From contig JAISHZ010000004.1 of assembly GCA_031262285.1 (NCBI GenBank), positions 1 through 8,475 on the forward strand: a stretch of DNA of 8,475 bases, given 5' to 3'. The position numbers and the translations under genes are program-made. Below the pieces are notes generated by a model. It saw nothing but the letters and a program-made list of their open reading frames with translations. It did no database searches and was not told the origin of the DNA. Source of the stretch: Lachnospiraceae bacterium. Lineage in GTDB: Bacteria; Bacillota_A; Clostridia; Lachnospirales; Lachnospiraceae. Positions 4,609 to 8,475 of this stretch are shown here, in pieces; the first letter of the stretch is position 1; the number at the start of each line of letters is the position of its first letter.

Positions 4609-4711
4609 CCTCGTGGGTGTAAAGATACGAAATGAATTTATATATCCTCTTTAGGACTTTTTCATTATGTATCTTTCCTACCAACTCGATAATAGTCCTT
4701 TTGTAGTTCAT
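4598..4711 (-). CDS. 37-residue helical protein of prophage regulatory regions
   Basis: A very small gene that a length cut-off would miss. It encodes 37 residues beginning MNYKRTIIELVGKI and continuing through LKRIYKFISYLYTH. The pattern 'M.YK..I.ELV.KI....L..IY.FI.YLY' matches, from memory, tiny proteins next to repressors in Firmicutes prophages; their function is unknown to me. AAGGGGGTG lies eight bases before the ATG, an extended -10 promoter lies upstream (4746-4774), and a terminator hairpin starts in its last codons: a complete single-gene transcription unit. It converges on the XRE repressor gene and may also be reached by transcripts from the regulator at 4849. Confidence 0.75.
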   Translation of the reverse strand: MNYKRTIIELVGKIHNEKVLKRIYKFISYLYTHEADS

Positions 4712-4745
4712 TGCTTTAACACCCCCTTATCCTTATCTAAGCGCA

Positions 4746-4774
4746 AGTATATCATCTTATTCCATTTTTGTAAG
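4746..4774 (-). promoter_or_regulatory. Extended -10 promoter of the 37-residue gene
   Basis: On the minus strand CTTACA (4769-4774), 17 bases, then TATACT (4746-4751) preceded by TG one base upstream, an extended -10. The 20-bp palindrome at 4788-4807 lies 13 bases upstream of the -35. Confidence 0.55.
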
Positions 4775-4787
4775 TATTTCGACATAC

Positions 4788-4807
4788 ATTTCCATAATTA
4801 TGGAAAT
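4788..4807. promoter_or_regulatory. Perfect 20-bp palindrome, probable operator
   Basis: ATTTCCATAA is followed at once by its exact reverse complement, with no spacer. It is too AT-rich and T-poor on its flanks to be a terminator. A gapless two-fold symmetric site is typical of a dimeric regulator's operator. It lies between the regulator at 4849-5046 and the promoter of the 37-residue gene, so either XRE protein is a candidate ligand. Confidence 0.55.
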
Positions 4808-4848
4808 CGTCTCACATGCTGCCACATTTTCATCTTTCTGTGATATAC

Positions 4849-5046
4849 TTATTGGTATTTGGATTCAAACAGGTCGGTGATTTTTACACCCAAAGCAATC
4901 GCTATCATTTCGAGTTGAAATAACGTCGGTGACACTTTTCCGTTTTCTATATTGTTGAGAGTTGATTTTCCTATTCCGGTTCTTTTCGCCAACTCCTGCA
5001 ATGTGAAACACTTTTTGGTTCTTACTTCCCACAAAAGAACCCGCAC
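4849..5046 (-). CDS. Small XRE-family transcription regulator
   Basis: A 65-residue protein that is almost entirely one helix-turn-helix domain: LLWEVRTKKCFTLQELAKRTG (about 4-24), recognition helix IGKSTLNNIENGKVSPTLFQL (25-45), then MIAIALGVKITDLFES. This is the compact Cro/CI-like form frequent in Clostridia, without an effector or dimerisation domain. The start is a GTG at 5046 with AGGGGGCG seven bases upstream; no ATG fits. It is divergent from the K+ channel gene. A broken duplicate of its last 24 codons is found in two pieces (5095-5122 and 5912-5953) on either side of the channel gene. Its target may be the 20-bp palindrome just downstream or the inverted repeat at 5119-5136. Confidence 0.88.
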   Translation of the reverse strand: MRVLLWEVRTKKCFTLQELAKRTGIGKSTLNNIENGKVSPTLFQLEMIAIALGVKITDLFESKYQ

Positions 5047-5085
5047 GATGTTCGCCCCCTATCATTAAGGAAGTTTACACGTTCT

Positions 5086-5114
5086 ATAATATAATTATTC
5101 GCATTTGGGTTCAA
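5086..5114 (-). promoter_or_regulatory. Promoter of the small XRE regulator
   Basis: On the minus strand TTGAAC (5109-5114), 17 bases, then TATTAT (5086-5091), about 40 bases before the GTG start at 5046. It overlaps, back to back, the proposed channel promoter. Confidence 0.45.
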
Positions 5115-5122
5115 ACTTGTCG
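5095..5122 (-). pseudogene. Remnant: last codons of a second small XRE gene
   Basis: Read leftward this gives D-K-F-E-P-K-C-E-stop, matching the D-L-F-E-S-K-Y-Q-stop end of the regulator at 4849-5046. At DNA level 23 of 28 bases agree with 4849-4876, stop codon included. It has no coding sequence upstream in frame. Together with the piece at 5912-5953 it accounts for almost the whole 3' end of one regulator copy, with the K+ channel gene in between. Confidence 0.7.
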
Positions 5123-5133
5123 TTTATTATAAC
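5105..5133 (+). promoter_or_regulatory. Candidate promoter of the K+ channel gene
   Basis: TTGGGT (5105-5110), 17 bases, TATAAC (5128-5133). The -10 is good, the -35 weak. The inverted repeat at 5119-5136 covers the -10. Confidence 0.35.
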
Positions 5134-5136
5134 GAC
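5119..5136. promoter_or_regulatory. Inverted repeat over the channel promoter
   Basis: GTCGTT (5119-5124) and AACGAC (5131-5136) are exact reverse complements around a 6-base spacer. A second overlapping pair, CGACT/AGTCG, lies at 5133-5147. It sits in the divergent region between regulator and channel genes, so it is a candidate operator for the small XRE regulator. Confidence 0.45.
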
Positions 5137-5182
5137 TAACGCAGTCGCTAAAACATAAATTTATTTATTTTGGAGTGGTCTA

Positions 5183-5896
5183 ATGAGAAAACGTATATAT
5201 GAAATAATTGAGGTGTCTTTAGATAAATCCAACACGATTAGTAATATTTATGATTACTTAATGATGGTTGTCATAGTCTTTAGCTTGATTCCATTAGCTT
5301 TCAAAGAATCATTTCGTTTTTTCGTAGTTATAGATACGATTTCCGTTACTGTTTTTATTATCGATTATTTATTACGCTTTTTAACTTCCGACTTTAAATA
5401 TAATCGTTCGTCTTTTTCTTCATTCCTTCGCTACCCTTTTTCATTTATGGCATTAATCGATTTAATTTCGATTCTTCCGTCGCTTACTTTTTTAAGCAAT
5501 GGATTTAAACTGCTTAAGATTTTTAGACTGATACGGGCTTTCCGTGTTTTTCGTATTTTTAAGGCATTGCGATATTCTAAAAGCTTTTTAATAATCTCTG
5601 TTGTGTTTAAAAAATCAAAGTTTTCACTTATTGCTGTTGGTACATTGTCAATTGCTTACATACTTGTTTGTGCGCTTCTTATCTTTAATGTTGAGCCTGA
5701 TTCATTTGGTACCTTTTTTGATGCTGTTTATTGGGCGACAGTATCACTTACTACTATGGGCTATGGTGATATTTATCCTGTTACAACATTTGGTCGTGTT
5801 ATCACAATGATATCGTCGATTTTTGGCATCGCCATTGTTGCTCTTCCTGCCGGAATTATTACTGCCGGGTACATGAGCGAAATCGGTAATAATTGA
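5183..5896 (+). CDS. Voltage-gated potassium channel
   Basis: A 237-residue six-helix K+ channel subunit, expected to form a membrane tetramer. S1 is about residues 23-41, S2 47-68 (Asp61), S3 85-104 (Asp93). S4 (110-132) has a basic residue every third position: Arg115, 118, 121, 124, Lys127, Arg130. S5 is about 148-169, the pore helix about 178-190, the selectivity filter TMGYGD at 191-196, and S6 204-230 with LPAG at 221-224. The cytoplasmic tail is only a few residues, so there is no RCK or cyclic-nucleotide domain. GGAG seven bases upstream sets the start. By eye it is clearly AT-richer than the integrase. It lies between a lysogeny regulator and the integrase and is bracketed by remnants of a regulator gene, which points to cargo acquired by transfer. 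Family assignment is firm; its role in the element is unknown. Confidence 0.95.
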   Translation: MRKRIYEIIEVSLDKSNTISNIYDYLMMVVIVFSLIPLAFKESFRFFVVIDTISVTVFIIDYLLRFLTSDFKYNRSSFSSFLRYPFSFMALIDLISILPSLTFLSNGFKLLKIFRLIRAFRVFRIFKALRYSKSFLIISVVFKKSKFSLIAVGTLSIAYILVCALLIFNVEPDSFGTFFDAVYWATVSLTTMGYGDIYPVTTFGRVITMISSIFGIAIVALPAGIITAGYMSEIGNN

Positions 5897-5911
5897 TTTA
5901 AAAAAGATTAT

Positions 5912-5953
5912 GATTCATGCACCAAAAGCAATCGCTATCATTTCGAGTTGAAA
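5912..5953 (-). pseudogene. Remnant: internal piece of a second small XRE gene
   Basis: 38 of 42 bases match 4879-4920 inside the regulator gene, including a perfect 29-base run (5925-5953 against 4892-4920). Read leftward it encodes F-Q-L-E-M-I-A-I-A-F-G-A and then a stop, against FQLEMIAIALGVKI in the intact gene. Homology stops abruptly at 5953. This piece and 5095-5122 together cover nearly all of 4849-4920. Confidence 0.75.
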
Positions 5954-5976
5954 CAAGTAGAATGGGAGAACATTTT

Positions 5977-6441
5977 ATGAAATACGGTGTTAGAAAGCCC
6001 AATATTAAAAGCAGTATAAAGGCACGAACTACTGGAAAGATTACAAGACAGATGAAAAGTGCTGTCAATCCCCTTTATGGCAAAAAGGGAATGGGTGTCA
6101 TCAACGATCCGAAAAAAGCTGCTTATAATGCAGTTTATAGCCGGACGACTGTCGGTGTATCGAATGTTATGAAGAACTTATCCGGACACGAGAGTTTTCC
6201 CGCATCGTTTCAAGTTCCTGCTGCCCCGTTAAAGAAACGATATTCAGATCGAACCTATAAAATGAGCGGACTCCTTCTCATAATCTTAGGTGTCGTTCTT
6301 CTCCTTTTTGGCTTGCTTTTGTTGATCGTCACTCCGATCAGCGGTGTCTTCTCTGTTGTTGGCGGTGTCGCTGCCGTCCTGATCGGTCGCAAGTATAGGC
6401 AGGTTGTAAAAGATCGTTCTGTAAACAATGCTGACAAATAA
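5977..6441 (+). CDS. Small two-helix membrane protein common beside integrases
   Basis: A 154-residue protein. The N-terminal 60 residues (MKYGVRKPNIKSSIKARTTG, then NPLYGKKGMGVINDPKKAAYNAVY) are basic and match, from memory, a conserved family in Firmicutes prophages and integrative elements, often near the integrase; its function is not known to me. Two hydrophobic helices follow, about 97-118 (LLLIILGVVLLLFGLLLLIV) and 121-137, then a basic tail, so the N-terminal domain is probably cytoplasmic and membrane-anchored. The start at 5977 follows GGGAG by eight bases. An earlier ATG at 5917 is rejected because it lies in the regulator-gene remnant. A terminator starts at its stop codon, isolating it from the integrase. 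Confidence 0.8.
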   Translation: MKYGVRKPNIKSSIKARTTGKITRQMKSAVNPLYGKKGMGVINDPKKAAYNAVYSRTTVGVSNVMKNLSGHESFPASFQVPAAPLKKRYSDRTYKMSGLLLIILGVVLLLFGLLLLIVTPISGVFSVVGGVAAVLIGRKYRQVVKDRSVNNADK

Positions 6442-6476
6442 AAAGGTGACCTCCACTGCAATGGAAATCACCTTTT
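6441..6476 (+). terminator. Terminator after the membrane-protein gene
   Basis: AAAAGGTGA (6441-6449) pairs perfectly with TCACCTTTT (6468-6476), beginning inside the stop codon at 6439-6441. A small inner CCA/TGG pairing is possible. The 3' arm supplies the T run. It would separate the gene at 5977 from the integrase. Confidence 0.75.
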
Positions 6477-6496
6477 GAAACTATTATCTCACGCTC

Positions 6497-6575
6497 TGCA
6501 AAAAGCCGTTTGATAGAAGTCCCCACAAGACCATTCTATCATAAAACCGTGCTTTTTGCACCGGTTTTATTTTTA
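6497..6575 (+). promoter_or_regulatory. Integrase leader with competing hairpins
   Basis: TGCAAAAAGC (6497-6506) pairs perfectly with GCTTTTTGCA (6551-6560), and inside it GATAGAA (6512-6518) pairs with TTCTATC (6534-6540). This cannot coexist with a terminator hairpin, AAAACCG (6543-6549) with CGGTTTT (6562-6568), inner TGC/GCA, followed by ATTTTTAT. The arrangement is that of a terminator/antiterminator pair, 25 bases before the integrase start. What would switch it is not visible. I recognise no known riboswitch class. Confidence 0.6.
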
Positions 6576-6600
6576 TACTCTTTTTAAGGATGGTGATATT

Positions 6601-7653
6601 ATGAAACTGCCTAATGGGTTCGGAACTGTCTATAAACTATCCGGAAATCGTCGTAATCCTTATGTCGCAAAGAGGACAAAGGGGTGGGAGATCGACCCTG
6701 CCACGGGCAAGGCGAAACAATTATATGATGTCGTCGGATACTACCCAACACGCAAAGAGGCGTTGACTTCCCTCGCAGAATTCAACGCAAATCCTTATGA
6801 TGTGAATGCAGCAAAAGTCACCTTTTACGATGTATATGACAGATGGAGTTCTGAACACTTCCCGACCGTCAGCAATTCCAACGTACAAGGCTATAAAGCT
6901 GTATGGGCACTTTGTGACAAAATATCGAATATGAAATTTGCAGACATTAAACTCGACCACCTGCAAATGATTGTTGATACATCCGGTAAAAACTACCCGA
7001 CACTTAGAAAACTCAAAGTCCTTTTCGGTCTTATGTACAAATACGCTGTGATTCATGAGATCATCCCTAAAGAGCGGAACATGGTTGAGTATGTGAATAT
7101 CAATAATGCAGGGAATCCGAACGCATTCAACCGGAAACCGTTCAGCAAAGCGGAGGTGAAAAGGCTGTGGGAAGTCAAGGACGCAAATATATATTATACC
7201 GTTGTCCTTATGCTGATATATTCCGGATGCAGAATCAGCGAACTCCTAGACCTCAAGAAATGCGACATCAATCTTCCGGAAAGGTATTTCAAAGTTGTTG
7301 AGGCAAAAACCGCCTCCGGAATCAGAACCGCTCCTATTGCCGAAAAGATATATCCGTTTTTTGAATATTGGTACAATCTCAATGATTGCGAATATCTTCT
7401 TTCTACTTCTGAAAGCAAGCATTTCATTTATAGAAATTATTATGATAGCTACTGGAAACCGCTGATCGATACGCTGGGAATGACCCACCGCCCACATGAT
7501 ACCCGTCACACTTGCATATCAATGTTGACGGTCGCAGGTGTATCCGATAAGGTCATCAAGAAGATCGTCGGTCATAAGGGAAACGGTGTCACCGAGATTG
7601 TCTATACGCATTTTGAGATCGAGGAACTCGTTGACGCAATTAATCGTATATAG
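6601..7653 (+). CDS. int: Site-specific tyrosine recombinase (integrase)
   Basis: A 350-residue integrase that inserts and excises the element. The N-terminal part carries the arm-binding region (about 1-65; NGFGTVYKLSG, WEIDPATGKAKQ) and a SAM-like core-binding domain (about 70-170; VTFYDVYDRWSSEHFP). The catalytic domain has all expected residues: Arg211 (SGCRISELLDL), Lys236 (EAKTASG), His299 and Arg302 (HRPHDTRHTC), His325 (VGHKG) and the nucleophile Tyr335 (EIVYTHF). Length and domain order are normal, so it should be active. The start at 6601 has AAGGA ten bases upstream; an earlier in-frame ATG at 6556 lies in the terminator hairpin and is rejected. The ribbon-helix-helix gene follows after 16 bases, and the probable attachment region lies just beyond, next to rpsI. 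Confidence 0.95.
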   Translation: MKLPNGFGTVYKLSGNRRNPYVAKRTKGWEIDPATGKAKQLYDVVGYYPTRKEALTSLAEFNANPYDVNAAKVTFYDVYDRWSSEHFPTVSNSNVQGYKAVWALCDKISNMKFADIKLDHLQMIVDTSGKNYPTLRKLKVLFGLMYKYAVIHEIIPKERNMVEYVNINNAGNPNAFNRKPFSKAEVKRLWEVKDANIYYTVVLMLIYSGCRISELLDLKKCDINLPERYFKVVEAKTASGIRTAPIAEKIYPFFEYWYNLNDCEYLLSTSESKHFIYRNYYDSYWKPLIDTLGMTHRPHDTRHTCISMLTVAGVSDKVIKKIVGHKGNGVTEIVYTHFEIEELVDAINRI

Positions 7654-7669
7654 TGAGATGAGGTGTGGC

Positions 7670-8008
7670 ATGAATAGGACTGAATACAAGAATAATTTTT
7701 ATAAAGAGCATTATGAACGAATCAATCTCGCCGTGCCTAAAGGCATGAAAGAGATCATCAAGCGTCTTGCATCCGACAACGATATGTCAGTCAATTCATA
7801 CATTCAAGACTTGGTCAGGAAAGATCAGTGTGGAATGTTCGACACGATGCAGATCGCAGAGAAGAACAGAGAAATGCTTTCCGGTATCTCCGGAAACATG
7901 CATGACGGGTATGACATCATATTTACGGACGGTCACTCGTACCATTGCCGAACAAAGAGGGATGTCCGACAATATATCATTGAATACTGCTGCAAAGACG
8001 GTGACTGA
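7670..8008 (+). CDS. Ribbon-helix-helix DNA-binding protein
   Basis: A 112-residue protein. Residues 16-51 (ERINLAVPKGMKEIIKRLAS, NDMSVNSYIQDLVRKD) match the Arc/MetJ-type ribbon-helix-helix fold: a short basic strand that enters the major groove, then two helices. The remaining 60 residues end in a compact IIFTDGHSYHCRTKRDVRQYIIEYCC segment I do not recognise. GAGGTG lies four bases before the ATG at 7670; an earlier ATG at 7658 has no site. It starts 16 bases after the integrase stop, so the two are co-transcribed, and it lies beside the candidate attachment repeats. It may be a recombination directionality factor, an autoregulator of the integrase operon, or an orphan antitoxin-like protein; no toxin gene is adjacent. 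Confidence 0.8.
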   Translation: MNRTEYKNNFYKEHYERINLAVPKGMKEIIKRLASDNDMSVNSYIQDLVRKDQCGMFDTMQIAEKNREMLSGISGNMHDGYDIIFTDGHSYHCRTKRDVRQYIIEYCCKDGD

Positions 8009-8027
8009 ATACCCCTTTTTTATTTCG

Positions 8028-8133
8028 AAAATGTGTCTTGCACAAGATTTCAAAAGTATTGCACAAGACAACGATTCTCGTGTTAGTTACCTGTTAGTTA
8101 TTTGTTAGTTACCATTTCGATTTCACACATTTT
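8028..8133. other. Candidate attachment-site arm region with direct repeats
   Basis: Three contiguous 11-base repeats (8081-8091, 8092-8102, 8103-8113) all read TGTTAGTTA plus CC, TT, CC. Two copies of TTGCACAAGA lie 21 bases apart (8038-8047, 8059-8068). AAAATGTGT (8028-8036) and ACACATTTT (8125-8133) form an inverted pair around the whole set. Short phased repeats beside an integrase are typical arm-type sites for integrase or accessory proteins. No gene is visible in 8009-8223. The core crossover site itself cannot be identified without the other end. Confidence 0.55.
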
Positions 8134-8165
8134 TGTGGTGTCTGATAGATATTAAGAGATGAAAG

Positions 8166-8197
8166 AAATCCCCGAAACATAAGCATTTCGGGGATTT
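8166..8197 (-). terminator. Terminator of rpsI
   Basis: AAATCCCCGAAA (8166-8177) and TTTCGGGGATTT (8186-8197) are exact reverse complements around an 8-base loop. Read leftward it lies 26 bases after the rpsI stop and is followed by a T-rich stretch, so it ends the ribosomal-protein transcript before the element. Confidence 0.8.
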
Positions 8198-8223
8198 GTC
8201 TGTTCTTTGATATTCGGTTTTGC

Positions 8224-8475
8224 TTATCGTTTTGAAAATTGTGGAGCCCTTCTTGCTGCTTTGAGTCCATATTTCTTGCGTTCTTTCATGCGGGGATCTC
8301 TGGTGAGGTAGCCGGCTTTTTTGAGGATGGGGCGGTATTCTGTATCGGCGTGTAGTAATGCTCTGGCAATGCCGTGGCGGATGGCTCCGGCCTGTCCGGT
8401 GAAGCCGCCTCCATGGACGTTTACCAGTACATCAAATTTTCCTGTGGTGTCCGTCGCTGCTAAGGGCTGACGAAC
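8224..8475 (-). CDS. rpsI: 30S ribosomal protein S9, C-terminal part
   Basis: The last 83 residues and the TAA stop of ribosomal protein S9; the N-terminus lies beyond the right edge. Diagnostic stretches are [48 protein letters not shown] and the terminal [12 protein letters not shown], the conserved tail that reaches toward P-site tRNA in the 30S subunit. The reading frame is intact to the end, so the element has not destroyed the gene. This is the chromosomal landmark next to which the element is integrated. Elements inserted at the rpsI 3' end have been reported in other Firmicutes (from memory), which fits. Confidence 0.97.
   Translation of the reverse strand, partial: VRQPLAATDTTGKFDVLVNVHGGGFTGQAGAIRHGIARALLHADTEYRPILKKAGYLTRDPRMKERKKYGLKAARRAPQFSKR

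Noticed and set aside
4809..4814. A fourth GTCTCA operator copy beside the 20-bp palindrome
   Set aside because: Only the six-base core matches; the TTRC part of the motif is missing, so chance is a good explanation.
5917..5976. Earlier start for the membrane-protein gene at 5917
   Set aside because: The extra codons are antisense to a regulator-gene remnant; the ATG at 5977 has a GGGAG site and begins the conserved N-terminus.
6556..6600. Integrase start at 6556, adding 15 residues
   Set aside because: The upstream codons lie inside the terminator hairpin and have no ribosome binding site, while the ATG at 6601 has AAGGA and matches the usual start of the arm-binding domain.
7670..8008. 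Toxin-antitoxin pair
   Set aside because: The ribbon-helix-helix protein resembles some antitoxins, but the neighbouring genes are the integrase and rpsI and no toxin-like gene is adjacent.
8186..8260. Exact att core in the rpsI 3' end
   Set aside because: Likely in principle, but the matching copy lies outside the window, so no boundaries can be supported.

Overview
The window looks like the right-hand end of an integrated mobile element (temperate phage or integrative element) in a low-GC Firmicute, most likely a Clostridia/Lachnospiraceae-type gut bacterium. The reasons are strong AGGAGG-type ribosome binding sites, AT-rich intergenic regions, prophage-type small genes that I associate from memory with that group, and a chromosomal rpsI (ribosomal protein S9) 3' end at the right edge. 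No capsid, terminase, relaxase or conjugation gene is visible, so phage versus conjugative element cannot be decided here.

Layout. Positions 1-114 hold two hairpins, one a rightward terminator for something lying left of the window. Positions 115-4031 are a leftward operon of ten small genes: a coiled-coil protein, eight proteins of unknown function and one excisionase-like DNA-binding protein. They read from one strong promoter at 4071-4099. Four near-identical gene-boundary repeats punctuate the operon. Each runs from the stop codon of one gene to the start codon of the next and is predicted to form two adjacent hairpins; they divide the operon into two- or three-gene cassettes. Positions 4032-4168 are a divergent lambda-like switch with three operator-like repeats, facing a XRE repressor gene (4169-4564). 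Next come a 37-residue gene missed by simple ORF calling (4598-4711), a second XRE-family regulator (4849-5046), a complete six-helix voltage-gated K+ channel gene (5183-5896), a two-helix membrane protein (5977-6441), a structured leader, a tyrosine integrase (6601-7653) and a ribbon-helix-helix protein (7670-8008). The last 200 bases before rpsI carry short tandem direct repeats like those at attachment-site arms.

How it fits together (inference). The XRE repressor would hold down the leftward early operon through the shared operators. The integrase, with the ribbon-helix-helix protein and/or the excisionase-like protein, would move the element in and out of a site at or beside the rpsI 3' end. 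The K+ channel is not part of any standard phage module. It sits between two pieces of a broken copy of the neighbouring regulator gene, as if it had been dropped into that copy as a cargo gene.

The most unusual signals are the gene-boundary double-hairpin repeats (including one whose hairpin loop is the exact reverse complement of another copy), the K+ channel bracketed by split regulator remnants, and the mutually exclusive hairpins in front of the integrase.
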